Shown here: one piece after another, positions 7,687-16,608 of the stretch
How the letters are laid out: each line of letters starts with the position of its first letter
Position numbering within the stretch: the stretch's first letter is position 1
Source of the DNA: Lacrimispora saccharolytica
Lineage (GTDB): Bacteria; Bacillota; Clostridia; Lachnospirales; Lachnospiraceae
Direction: 5' to 3'
Length of the DNA: 64,000 nucleotides
NCBI GenBank assembly: GCA_021531795.1
Contig: JADYUL010000001.1
Location: 248,001-312,000, forward strand
Position numbers and translations under genes: made by a program
The notes under the pieces: generated by a model
The model's input: the letters and a program-made list of their open reading frames with translations, nothing else
Databases searched by the model: none
Told to the model about the DNA's origin: nothing

Positions 7687-9453
7687 ATGACAGATGAGAT
7701 TATGAGTGCCGTTAGCGGACAGGTATTTGGAGTCTGGTTCTTAATCGGAGCTGCTCTTGTATTCTGGATGCAGGCCGGCTTTGCAATGTGTGAGGCAGGC
7801 TTTACCAGAGCAAAGAATACAGGAAATATCCTGATGAAGAACCTCATGGATTTCTGTATTGGTACAGTTGTATTTATTCTTGTAGGCTTTGGCTTACTTC
7901 TTGGTGAGGATATTGCAGGCTTCATAGGAAGACCCGGGTTTGATATCTTCACAGATTATGCTAACTTTGATTTTTCTAACTTTGTATTCAACCTGGTATT
8001 CTGTGCTACAACAGCAACTATCGTATCAGGATCTATGGCTGAGAGAACCAAGTTCTTATCATACTGTGTATATTCAGCAGTTATTTCAGCTATCGTATAT
8101 CCGATCGAAGCACACTGGACCTGGGGTGGTGGCTGGCTGAGCCAGCTTGGCTTCCATGATTTCGCAGGTAGTAACTGTATCCACATGGTTGGTGGTATTG
8201 CAGCATTGGTTGGTGCTTCAATTCTGGGAGCAAGAATAGGTAAGTTTATAAAAGATAAGGACGGTAAGGTTGTTAAGGTTAACGCCTTCCCGGGACATAA
8301 CCTTCCTATTGCCTGCCTAGGAGTATTCATACTCTGGCTTGGTTGGTACGGATTCAACGGTGCGGCATGTACAGACTTAAGTCAGCTCGGTTCGGTATTC
8401 CTTACAACAACCGTATCTCCCGCACTTGCTACGGTAGCATGTATGGTATTCACATGGCTTAAGTATGGTAAGCCGGATGTATCAATGTGTCTCAACGCAT
8501 CACTCGCAGGTCTTGTGGCTATTACAGCAGGCTGTGATGTTACAGACGCGCTTGGTGCTTCAATAATCGGTATCGTAGCAGGCCTTCTGGTTTGCTTCGG
8601 TGTATGGTTCCTTGATTATGTATTACGTGTGGATGACCCTGTAGGTGCTGTTGCAGTTCACTGCTTAAACGGTATCTGGGGAACACTTGCCGTAGGTTTA
8701 TTCGCTACTAATTCAGCTCCTGCATACTCTCTTGCGGATTCTACGGGAGCAGAGCTTACCGGTCTCTTCTATGGTGGTGGATTCAAGCTTCTGGGTATTC
8801 AGGCTATTGGCGTTATTTCAACAGCTGCATGGACAGCAGTTACAATGACAATTGCCTTCCTTATTATTAAAGCTGTCTTCGGACTGCGTGTATCTGAGGA
8901 GGAAGAGATCGTTGGTCTTGACTCTACAGAACACGGTATTCCTTCTGCATATGCGGGCTTCAGTATCATGGATATCTCTAACACCATGACGATGGATGTC
9001 AACGAGAACACTTCTCTTGGTGCTGAAGCCTACGCAGAGGCAAGTGAAGCTAAGAAGGCTGCAGCAGTTCCTGTAGTAGCTCCGCTTACATCTGCAACAG
9101 GTATCAACAAAGTTGTAATTATTGCTAAGCTTACAAGATACGATGCCCTTAAGAAGGCTATGAACGATCTTGGTGTAACAGGTATGACAGTAACTCAGGT
9201 AATGGGCTGTGGTATCCAGAAGGGTGCCGGCGACAGATATCGTGGTGTTGAGATGGATGCAACCTTACTTCCTAAGGTTAAGGTTGAGGTAGTAGTAAGC
9301 AAGATTCCTGTTGAATCAGTAATCGAGGCGGCCAAGAAGGCACTTTACACCGGTCATATCGGTGATGGTAAGATTTTCGTATATCCTGTAGAGAAGGTAG
9401 TTAAGATACGTACCGGCGAAGAGGATTTCGACGCACTGCAGGACGTTGAGTAA
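7687..9453 (+). CDS. amt: Ammonium transporter (Amt) fused to a C-terminal P-II (GlnK-like) domain
   Basis: The 588 residues hold two proteins in one chain. Residues 1 to about 405 are an Amt/Rh channel with about 11 membrane helices, including ANTGNI-like (KNTGNILMKNLMDF), IHMVGGIAALVG, PGHNLPIACLGVFILWLGWY and the pore histidines in CIHMVGG and VAVHCLNGIWG. After an Ala-rich linker, residues 473-588 (nucleotides 9103-9450) are a P-II signal protein. It shows the beta1 strand INKVVIIAKL, a T-loop ending GAGDRYRGVE with the tyrosine uridylylated in some P-II proteins, the B-loop YTGHIGDGKIFVYP and the C-loop KIRTGE. P-II normally binds separately to Amt and blocks the pore when nitrogen is ample. 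Here the gate is covalently attached. The start has a strong AGGAGG site. It is probably cotranscribed with glnN. Confidence 0.95.
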   Translation: MTDEIMSAVSGQVFGVWFLIGAALVFWMQAGFAMCEAGFTRAKNTGNILMKNLMDFCIGTVVFILVGFGLLLGEDIAGFIGRPGFDIFTDYANFDFSNFVFNLVFCATTATIVSGSMAERTKFLSYCVYSAVISAIVYPIEAHWTWGGGWLSQLGFHDFAGSNCIHMVGGIAALVGASILGARIGKFIKDKDGKVVKVNAFPGHNLPIACLGVFILWLGWYGFNGAACTDLSQLGSVFLTTTVSPALATVACMVFTWLKYGKPDVSMCLNASLAGLVAITAGCDVTDALGASIIGIVAGLLVCFGVWFLDYVLRVDDPVGAVAVHCLNGIWGTLAVGLFATNSAPAYSLADSTGAELTGLFYGGGFKLLGIQAIGVISTAAWTAVTMTIAFLIIKAVFGLRVSEEEEIVGLDSTEHGIPSAYAGFSIMDISNTMTMDVNENTSLGAEAYAEASEAKKAAAVPVVAPLTSATGINKVVIIAKLTRYDALKKAMNDLGVTGMTVTQVMGCGIQKGAGDRYRGVEMDATLLPKVKVEVVVSKIPVESVIEAAKKALYTGHIGDGKIFVYPVEKVVKIRTGEEDFDALQDVE

Positions 9454-9499
9454 GGAGCGCTTTTAAAGAAAAAGACTTCTTAAAATAATACGTTTGTGT

Positions 9500-9528
9500 T
9501 TGTTTTTTAGATGAGGTTGTATTATAAT
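9500..9528 (+). promoter_or_regulatory. Probable promoter for carAB
   Basis: A perfect TATAAT at 9523-9528 has a weak TTGTTT -35 at 9500-9505, spaced 17 bp. Transcription should start near 9535 and run through a terminator hairpin before carA. Confidence 0.6.
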
Positions 9529-9552
9529 AGGCCTTGGAAAAATAAAGAAACG

Positions 9553-9601
9553 TTATCAACGATGATAAGCCTGCGGGAGTAATCCCGTGGGCTTTCTTTT
9601 T
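9553..9601 (+). terminator. Leader terminator upstream of carA (probable attenuator)
   Basis: A 12-bp stem AAGCCTGCGGGA (9567-9578) with TCCCGTGGGCTT (9583-9594), including two G-T pairs, closes a GTAA loop and is followed by TCTTTTTG. It lies after the carA promoter and before its ribosome binding site. Immediately upstream, TTATC-AACGAT-GATAA (9553-9568) forms a hairpin whose last two bases are shared with the terminator. Its hexaloop has A at position 1 and G at position 4. This could equally be the terminator of amt, but its position after a TATAAT box argues for control of carA. Confidence 0.7.
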
Positions 9602-9625
9602 GAGAATATGCCGGGAGGAAGGAAT

Positions 9626-10750
9626 ATGAAGAAGAACAGAAAGCTGATACTTGAAGACGGCTCCGTCTATGAGGGCTATGGCTTCGGTGATGACAGCGAG
9701 AGAGTGTTAGAACTGGTATTCAATACCTCTATGGTGGGATATCAGGAGATTATCTCTGACCCGTCCTATACGGATCAGGCGGTGGTTATGACCTATCCGC
9801 TTATCGGAAATTATGGTATCAACGAGGAGGACTATGAGAGTCAGACTCCTACAATCGGTGGACTGGTTGTAAGGGAATATAACGATGATCCGAGCAATTT
9901 CCGTTGCAGTCACACTCTTAATGAGGTGATGATTAAATATGAGATTGTGGGAATCTGCGGCGTGGATACCAGACAGATAACAAGAAAGCTTCGTGACAAG
10001 GGCAGTATGAAGGCCATGATAACCGATATTGAGGTTAACAATGACGAGGCACTCGGTATCCTTAATATGGTTGAGTTGTCACATAACGCTGTATCGAGAG
10101 TCACATCGAAAAGTATATGGAAGGCTGACATGGTATCTCCAATACCCAGACCGTCACTTCTTGCAGAGCGAAAGCTTCATGTGGTTGCGATAGACTGCGG
10201 TATGAAGCAGAATATCCTTCGCTCACTGCTTGGCAAGGGGCTTAAGGTTACTGTTGTGCCATATGATACTGATGTAGAGACCATTGAGGCATTGAAGCCT
10301 GACGGAATCTTCATATCCAACGGACCGGGTGACCCGGAGGATGCGGTTCCGGTAATAGAGGCGATAAGAGAACTTAAGGGCAGATACCCCATTTTCGGTA
10401 TCTGTCTGGGACATCAGATTCTGTCGCTTGCATATGGAGCCAGAACCTATAAACTTAAGTTTGGTCACAGAGGCGGCAATCATCCTGTTAAGAATCTTAA
10501 TACGGGCAAAATCGAGATTACTTCACAGAATCACTCATATGCAGTTGATGCTGACTCCATAGCAAGTACATCTTTGGAAGTAACACATATTAATCTGCTT
10601 GATAATACAATAGAAGGCGTATGCTGTACCAGAGACAGAGCCTTTGGTGTGCAGTATCACCCCGAGAGCTGTCCGGGACCTCAGGACAGTGATTATCTTT
10701 TTGGTCAGTTTATCGACAACATGAAGAGGGGGTGTGTAAACAATGCCTAA
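9626..10750 (+). CDS. carA: Carbamoyl-phosphate synthase, small (glutaminase) subunit
   Basis: CarA hydrolyses glutamine and passes ammonia to CarB for carbamoyl phosphate, used in pyrimidine and arginine synthesis. The 374 residues comprise the CarA N-terminal domain and a class I glutamine amidotransferase domain. The nucleophile is Cys260 in GICLGHQ, with the His/Glu partners in [12 protein letters not shown]. The ATG at 9626 is chosen because GGAGGAAGG lies just before it; the frame extends upstream to a GTG at 9587, but that falls inside the leader terminator. The gene overlaps carB by 8 bp, implying translational coupling and balanced subunits. Confidence 0.97.
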   Translation: MKKNRKLILEDGSVYEGYGFGDDSERVLELVFNTSMVGYQEIISDPSYTDQAVVMTYPLIGNYGINEEDYESQTPTIGGLVVREYNDDPSNFRCSHTLNEVMIKYEIVGICGVDTRQITRKLRDKGSMKAMITDIEVNNDEALGILNMVELSHNAVSRVTSKSIWKADMVSPIPRPSLLAERKLHVVAIDCGMKQNILRSLLGKGLKVTVVPYDTDVETIEALKPDGIFISNGPGDPEDAVPVIEAIRELKGRYPIFGICLGHQILSLAYGARTYKLKFGHRGGNHPVKNLNTGKIEITSQNHSYAVDADSIASTSLEVTHINLLDNTIEGVCCTRDRAFGVQYHPESCPGPQDSDYLFGQFIDNMKRGCVNNA

Positions 10751-13700
10751 GAGAAGTGATATAAAAAGAATCCTTGTAATCGGTTCGGGTCCTATTGTTA
10801 TCGGACAGGCTGCCGAATTCGATTATGCGGGCACACAGGCCTGTATAGCACTCAGAGAAGAGGGCTATGAGGTAATCCTGTGCAATTCCAACCCCGCAAC
10901 TATAATGACCGATACTACCATTGCGGACAAGGTATACATGGAGCCGTTAACACTGGAATTCATTGCTAAGGTTATCAGAACCGAACGTCCCGATGCAATT
11001 CTGCCCGGAATCGGTGGTCAGACAGGTCTTAATCTTGCCATGCAGTTAGAGCAGAAGGGCGTACTTAAGGAGTGCCAGGTTGAACTCTTGGGTACCACCA
11101 GTGACAGTATAGACAGGGCAGAAGACAGGGAGAAGTTCAAGGAACTGTGTGAAAGCATAGGTGAGCCGGTGCTTCCATCTGTTATAGTTGAGTCTGTGGA
11201 TGAAGGAATATCGGCAGCTGAGGAAATCGGTTATCCTATAGTAATCAGACCGGCATTCACACTTGGAGGAACCGGAGGCGGCTTTGCCGACAACGAGAAG
11301 GAACTTAAGGACATTCTCAAGAATGCCCTGATCCTCTCACCCATTCATCAGGCGCTTATTGAGAAGTCCGTGAAGGGCTACAAGGAGATAGAATATGAGG
11401 TAATGCGTGATGCAAATGATACTGCCATTACTATCTGTAATATGGAGAATCTCGACCCTGTCGGCGTGCATACAGGTGACTCTATCGTAGTGTGTCCCTC
11501 TCAGACCTTGACCAACAGGGAATATCATATGCTTCGTGATGCTGCACTAAAGATTATCCGCGCTCTGAAGATAGAGGGTGGCTGTAATGTTCAGTTTGCT
11601 CTGGATCCTAACAGCTTTGACTATTATGTTATAGAGGTTAACCCCAGAGTATCACGTTCGTCAGCCCTTGCATCCAAGGCAAGTGGTTATCCCATTGCCA
11701 GGGTTTCTGCCAAGATTTCAGTCGGCATGAACTTAGATGAGATCAAACTTGCCAATACCCTGGCCTGCTTTGAGCCTGCGCTTGACTATATTGTGTGCAA
11801 GATGCCAAGGTTTCCGTTTGACAAGTTCACCGATGCGGACAATACCCTAAGCACCCAGATGAAGGCGACGGGTGAGGTCATGAGTGTGGGCAGAAGCTTC
11901 GAGGAGGCTCTCCTTAAGTCGGTTCGTTCGCTTGAAATCGGCGTTCATCACTTGTATATGGAGAAGTTTGTCAGCCTTGACACCGATTTCCTGCTAAATT
12001 ATATAGCACAGTCAAGAGACGATCGTATCTATGCCATTGCAGAGCTGATAAGACGCGGTATGGACGTTGACACCATCGTACGCCGCTCCACAATAGACAG
12101 ATTCTTTATTGGGAAAATCGCAAACATTATCTTAATGGAGAAGACCTTAAGCACTAAGTGCTTAGAAAGCGTTACTCCTGAGGAAGTATATGAAGCCAAG
12201 AGAATGGGCTTTGGTGATAAGGAACTTGGAATTCTTCTTGGTTCAAACGAAAAGGAAATATTTGAGTACAGAAAGAAAGAGGCGATTTTTCCGGTATATA
12301 AGATGATAGATACCTGTGCCTCTGAGTTTGACAGCTATATTCCGTACTTCTACAGTACCTATGAGGATGAGAACGAAAGTAAGCTGTCCGACAAGCGTAA
12401 AATCGTGGTACTGGGTTCGGGTCCTATCAGAATCGGTCAGGGTGTTGAGTTTGATTATTCTACGGTTCATGCAGTAAGGACAATTCAGGCCGCCGGCTAT
12501 GAAGCCATAATCATCAACAACAATCCCGAGACTGTTTCGACGGATTATACCATTTCCGACAAGCTGTATTTCGAGCCTCTGACTGTAGAGGATGTAATGA
12601 ATATCATTGAGCTTGAAAAACCTGAGGGGGTCATTGCATCCCTCGGCGGACAGACTGCAATCAATCTTGCAGAGCCGCTCAGTGAAAGAGGAGTTAAGAT
12701 AATCGGAACGGACTGTGCAGCCATAGATAAGGCAGAGGACAGAGGCTCCTTCGAGCGTCTGCTTAAGGAGCTTGACATTCCACAGCCTAAGGGAAGGGCG
12801 GTTACCTCGATTGAGGAAGGTGTCAAGGCTGCTAGCGAGATTGGTTATCCCGTGCTTGTGCGTCCAAGCTTCGTACTCGGCGGAAGGGCTATGCAGATAG
12901 TGGCCAAGGCTAAGGATATGGAGCATTATCTCAAGACTGCCGTTGAGGTGGATGTTGATAAGCCGGTGCTTGTGGATAAATACATCTGCGGAAAAGAGGT
13001 TGAGATCGATGCTATCTGCGACGGAAAGGATGTATTCGCTCCCGGTATCATGGAGTTGGTAGAGAGAACCGGTGTACACAGCGGTGACTCCATTAGTGTA
13101 TATCCCACCTTCTCGATTTCGGATAAGGTAAAGCATACAATACTTGATTATACTAAGAGACTGGGACTCGGTATCGGAATTGTCGGTCTGTTCAACATCC
13201 AGTTCATCGTGGATAAAGAGGACAATGTATATATTATCGAGGTGAACCCAAGGTCATCCAGAACGGTACCGTTCTTATCCAAGTCCACGGGCTACAGCTT
13301 AGCAGATATTGCAACCATGGTAATCCTAGGCAACCCGCTTGAGGAAGAATTAAGGAAGCTTGGCTTTGACGTCGATGGTTATGAGGACAAATCCATTGCC
13401 TACTATCCTAAGGAGAAGGAGAGATGGTATGTCAAGGCACCCGCGTTCTCATTCTCCAAGCTTCACGGCATGGATGCATATCTCTCGCCGGAGATGAAGT
13501 CTACCGGTGAGGCCATTGGCTATGACAAGGCTATGCACAGAGCGATGTACAAGGCACTTATCGCCTCCGGCGTCAAGCTGTCCAACTACGGAACAGTCAT
13601 GGTAACGCTCGCTGACGAGGATAAGGAGGAGGCACTTCCGCTTATCAGAAGATTCTACAACCTGGGCTTCAATATAGAGGCGACTGTCGGAACTGCTGAC

Positions 13701-13970
13701 TTCCTTAGGGAGCACGGTGTTCGTACCCGTATCAGAAGGAAGCTTTCTGAGGGCTCGGATGAGATTCTTAAGTCTATCAGGGCAGGTTATGTGAGCTACG
13801 TGATCAATACCCGTGCGATTCTGTCCGGTGTTCATTATGAGGACGGCGTTGCCATAAGAAGATGCGCTACAGAGAATAATGTAACCATCTTCACTTCCCT
13901 TGATACGGTAAAAGTGCTCCTCGACGTGCTTGAGGAGGTAACTATCTGCGTATCAACAATTGACGCATAG
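10743..13970 (+). CDS. carB: Carbamoyl-phosphate synthase, large subunit
   Basis: CarB makes carbamoyl phosphate from bicarbonate, ATP and the ammonia from CarA. At 1075 residues it is of normal length and has the duplicated arrangement: N-terminal half with [18 protein letters not shown] and an ATP-grasp domain ([11 protein letters not shown]), a middle oligomerisation segment, then the second half with [18 protein letters not shown] and a second ATP-grasp domain (LGGRAMQIV). The last 140 or so residues form the MGS-like allosteric domain, where effectors such as UMP bind in homologues. The start lies inside carA with GAGGGGG as ribosome binding site. purF follows after 22 nt, so all three genes are probably one transcript. 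Confidence 0.98.
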   Translation: MPKRSDIKRILVIGSGPIVIGQAAEFDYAGTQACIALREEGYEVILCNSNPATIMTDTTIADKVYMEPLTLEFIAKVIRTERPDAILPGIGGQTGLNLAMQLEQKGVLKECQVELLGTTSDSIDRAEDREKFKELCESIGEPVLPSVIVESVDEGISAAEEIGYPIVIRPAFTLGGTGGGFADNEKELKDILKNALILSPIHQALIEKSVKGYKEIEYEVMRDANDTAITICNMENLDPVGVHTGDSIVVCPSQTLTNREYHMLRDAALKIIRALKIEGGCNVQFALDPNSFDYYVIEVNPRVSRSSALASKASGYPIARVSAKISVGMNLDEIKLANTLACFEPALDYIVCKMPRFPFDKFTDADNTLSTQMKATGEVMSVGRSFEEALLKSVRSLEIGVHHLYMEKFVSLDTDFLLNYIAQSRDDRIYAIAELIRRGMDVDTIVRRSTIDRFFIGKIANIILMEKTLSTKCLESVTPEEVYEAKRMGFGDKELGILLGSNEKEIFEYRKKEAIFPVYKMIDTCASEFDSYIPYFYSTYEDENESKLSDKRKIVVLGSGPIRIGQGVEFDYSTVHAVRTIQAAGYEAIIINNNPETVSTDYTISDKLYFEPLTVEDVMNIIELEKPEGVIASLGGQTAINLAEPLSERGVKIIGTDCAAIDKAEDRGSFERLLKELDIPQPKGRAVTSIEEGVKAASEIGYPVLVRPSFVLGGRAMQIVAKAKDMEHYLKTAVEVDVDKPVLVDKYICGKEVEIDAICDGKDVFAPGIMELVERTGVHSGDSISVYPTFSISDKVKHTILDYTKRLGLGIGIVGLFNIQFIVDKEDNVYIIEVNPRSSRTVPFLSKSTGYSLADIATMVILGNPLEEELRKLGFDVDGYEDKSIAYYPKEKERWYVKAPAFSFSKLHGMDAYLSPEMKSTGEAIGYDKAMHRAMYKALIASGVKLSNYGTVMVTLADEDKEEALPLIRRFYNLGFNIEATVGTADFLREHGVRTRIRRKLSEGSDEILKSIRAGYVSYVINTRAILSGVHYEDGVAIRRCATENNVTIFTSLDTVKVLLDVLEEVTICVSTIDA

Positions 13971-13992
13971 ATTGTGACTGCGGGAGATAAGA

Positions 13993-15441
13993 ATGGATAA
14001 TAGGATTTTTGAGAATACTCTTATAGATGATAAGCTTGGAGAGGAATGCGGTGTCTTCGGAATGTATGATTTCGACGGTGGTGACGTCGCAAGGAGTATA
14101 TATTACGGTCTGTATGCTCTCCAGCACAGAGGACAGGAGAGCTGCGGAATTGCCGTAAGTGATACTGAGGGAGTTAAGGGTAACTTCAGGGTATATAAGG
14201 ATATGGGTCTCCTTAATGAGACCTTTAATACTGAGCTTATAGGTAATCTTAAGGGAGACATCGGTGTCGGACATGTGAGATACTCAACAGCCGGAAGCTC
14301 GGTTCGTGAGAATGCCCAGCCCCTTGTAATTAATTATGTCAAGGGAATACTTGGAATGGCTCATAACGGTAACTTAATTAATGCCAATGAGCTTAGGGAT
14401 GAGCTGGCATATACGGGGGCGATTTTTCAAACAACTATTGACTCGGAGGTTATCGCATATCTCATAGCAAGGGAGAGATTGAGCTCCGATACGGTGGAAG
14501 AGGCTGTCAGGAATACGATGAAGAGGATTAAGGGTGCCTATTCGCTGGTAATAATGTCACCCAGAAAACTGGTAGGAGCGAGGGATCCCTTCGGTTTCAG
14601 ACCGCTATGTATAGGTAAGAGAGACAATACCTACATTCTTGCATCGGAGAGCTGTGCGCTGGATACCATTGATGCCGAATTTGTAAGGGATGTGCTCCCG
14701 GGTGAGGTTGTGACAATATCGCCCGAGGGTGGAATAGAGTCGGACATGAGTATGTGTCTGCCTAAGGAAAATCATGCAAGATGTATCTTCGAATACATAT
14801 ATTTCGCAAGACCGGATTCGTACTTTGACGGAGTGTCGGTGTACGAATCAAGGATGCTTGCAGGTAAATATTTGGCAATGGATTCGCCGGTTGAAGCCGA
14901 CCTTGTGGTAGGTGTTCCGGAGTCGGGCAACGTGGCTGCAATGGGTTATGCTAAGGAGTCACATATTCCGTATGGACAGGCCTTTGTCAAGAACAGCTAT
15001 GTAGGACGTACCTTCATTAAGCCCGGACAGAAGTCGAGGGAGAGTTCGGTCAGGGTCAAGCTCAATGCCCTTAGGGAGGTAGTGAGAGGCAAAAGGATAA
15101 TCATGATTGATGATTCCATTGTAAGAGGTACAACCTCTGACAGAATAGTAAGGATGCTAAGAGAAGCGGGAGCGAGTGAGGTTCATATGAGGGTCAGTTC
15201 GCCGCCTTTCCTTCATCCGTGCTATTTCGGTACTGACGTGCCGGCAAGGGAGCAGCTCATAGCCCATAACAGAAGCATTGAGGAGATAAGACAGATTATA
15301 GGTGCCGATTCTCTGGCATATCTTAATATTGAGAGACTGCCCGATATCGCAGGCCATCTGGGCCTGTGCAGGGGCTGCTTCACCGGTGTCTATCCTATGG
15401 AACCACCTAAGGATGATATCAGGGGAGAGTTCATAAAGTAA
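13993..15441 (+). CDS. purF: Amidophosphoribosyltransferase
   Basis: PurF performs the first committed step of purine synthesis, converting PRPP and glutamine to phosphoribosylamine. Its 482 residues begin with an 18-residue propeptide followed by Cys19 in EECGVFGMYD, the N-terminal nucleophile exposed by self-cleavage in Bacillus-type enzymes. The PRPP site is IIMIDDSIVRGTT. Cysteines in ARCIFEYIYF, LHPCYFGTD and LCRGCFTG match the four ligands of the [4Fe-4S] cluster known in B. subtilis PurF, suggesting an oxygen-sensitive enzyme. The setting is unusual: it sits after carAB, away from other purine genes, as the third glutamine-related enzyme in a row. Confidence 0.95.
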   Translation: MDNRIFENTLIDDKLGEECGVFGMYDFDGGDVARSIYYGLYALQHRGQESCGIAVSDTEGVKGNFRVYKDMGLLNETFNTELIGNLKGDIGVGHVRYSTAGSSVRENAQPLVINYVKGILGMAHNGNLINANELRDELAYTGAIFQTTIDSEVIAYLIARERLSSDTVEEAVRNTMKRIKGAYSLVIMSPRKLVGARDPFGFRPLCIGKRDNTYILASESCALDTIDAEFVRDVLPGEVVTISPEGGIESDMSMCLPKENHARCIFEYIYFARPDSYFDGVSVYESRMLAGKYLAMDSPVEADLVVGVPESGNVAAMGYAKESHIPYGQAFVKNSYVGRTFIKPGQKSRESSVRVKLNALREVVRGKRIIMIDDSIVRGTTSDRIVRMLREAGASEVHMRVSSPPFLHPCYFGTDVPAREQLIAHNRSIEEIRQIIGADSLAYLNIERLPDIAGHLGLCRGCFTGVYPMEPPKDDIRGEFIK

Positions 15442-15462
15442 ATAAAAAAATTAATTTAACCA

Positions 15463-15510
15463 ACACCCTGTGCAATATGCTTTGTTCACAGGGTGTCTGT
15501 GTGATATAAT
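15463..15510 (+). promoter_or_regulatory. Hairpin and probable promoter upstream of ddl
   Basis: ACACCCTGTG (15463-15472) and CACAGGGTGT (15487-15496) are perfect 10-bp inverted arms with a 14-nt gap. No T run follows, so it is a poor terminator. A promoter, TTGTTC (15482-15487) with TATAAT (15505-15510) at 17 bp, overlaps the gap and the 3' arm. The inverted repeat could therefore be an operator for ddl or a factor-dependent end of purF. Confidence 0.55.
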
Positions 15511-15573
15511 ATCAGACGGATTGTGCAATAATATTATTAATCCATCAGAGAAAATATAAGAAGGTAGATAATT

Positions 15574-16599
15574 ATGAAGGTTGTGGTTTTGGCAGGCGGA
15601 ATCAGTACTGAGAGAGATGTTTCGCTTGTATCCGGCAGCAATATATACAGAGCCTTGAAGGCAAACGGACACAAGGCGATTCTTCTTGATGTATATCTGG
15701 GTTACGATGGTGATACGGATGGTATCTTTGATAAGGAGATTGACTGGACGGAATCGGTAAGTGCGGTAAGTGTAAGCGCACCGGATATTGCATCTGTCAA
15801 GGCACTCAGACCTGACGGTGACAGGAATTTCTTTGGACCCAATGTGCTTAAGCTGTGTGCAGAGGCCGATGTGGTATTCATGGGTCTGCACGGAGAAAAC
15901 GGGGAGAATGGCAAGATTCAGGCCGTATTCGACCTGATGGGCATCAAATATACAGGAACGGGAGCAGCAAGCTCAGCCATCTGTATGAATAAACAGATAG
16001 CGAAGGAAATCATGGCTTATAACGGTGTACCGGTTCCGAAGGGAGTTCATCTGCACAGGGGTGACGACACTGTAAATACCATAGGATATCCCTGCATAGT
16101 AAAGGCCTGCAGTGGCGGTTCGAGTGTGGGTGTATACCTGTGCAATAATGAAGAGGAATACATTCAGGGACTGAAGGAGGCCTTCAATCTGGATAATGAG
16201 GTTCTGGTTGAGGAATATATATCGGGCAGAGAGTTCTCAGTATGTGTAATGGACGGAAGAGCAATGCCGATAATTGAGATAGCTCCGCTTAATGGTTTCT
16301 ATGATTATAAGAACAAATATCAGGCAGGAAGCGCTGTGGAGACCTGTCCAGCAAAGCTTGATGAGAACAAGACCAAGGAGATGATGTCCTATGCCGAGAG
16401 AGGCTACAGGGCACTTAGAATAGAGTGCTATGCAAGACTCGACTTCCTCATGAATGATGAAGGAAAGCTCTTCTGCCTGGAAGCCAATACTCTTCCGGGA
16501 ATGACTCCGACCAGTCTGGTCCCACAGGAGGCTGCTGCCATGGGAATAAACTTTAATGATCTGGTAGAGAAGATGTTGAGAAGCGCAATAAATAAGTAG
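15574..16599 (+). CDS. ddl: D-alanine--D-alanine ligase
   Basis: Ddl joins two D-alanines with ATP to form the dipeptide that ends the peptidoglycan precursor. The 341-residue ATP-grasp enzyme shows the N-terminal VVLAGGISTERDVSL, the ATP-binding CIVKACSGGSSVGVY, VEEYISGREFSV and the C-terminal magnesium/product region LEANTLPGMTPTSLVPQ. The start has AAGAAGG upstream. murF, which consumes D-Ala-D-Ala, begins only 9 nt after the stop, so the two are an operon with linked function. Confidence 0.97.
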   Translation: MKVVVLAGGISTERDVSLVSGSNIYRALKANGHKAILLDVYLGYDGDTDGIFDKEIDWTESVSAVSVSAPDIASVKALRPDGDRNFFGPNVLKLCAEADVVFMGLHGENGENGKIQAVFDLMGIKYTGTGAASSAICMNKQIAKEIMAYNGVPVPKGVHLHRGDDTVNTIGYPCIVKACSGGSSVGVYLCNNEEEYIQGLKEAFNLDNEVLVEEYISGREFSVCVMDGRAMPIIEIAPLNGFYDYKNKYQAGSAVETCPAKLDENKTKEMMSYAERGYRALRIECYARLDFLMNDEGKLFCLEANTLPGMTPTSLVPQEAAAMGINFNDLVEKMLRSAINK

Positions 16600-16608
16600 A
16601 CGTTGATT

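Noticed and set aside
9535..9625. PyrR-binding RNA upstream of carA
   Set aside because: No match to the conserved PyrR-binding hairpin, despite the pyrimidine gene that follows.
12243..13136. Long open frame (about 297 codons) on the minus strand inside carB
   Set aside because: It lies fully opposite strongly conserved carB coding sequence, has no ribosome binding site and encodes a composition with no recognisable motif. It mirrors the codon bias of the sense gene.
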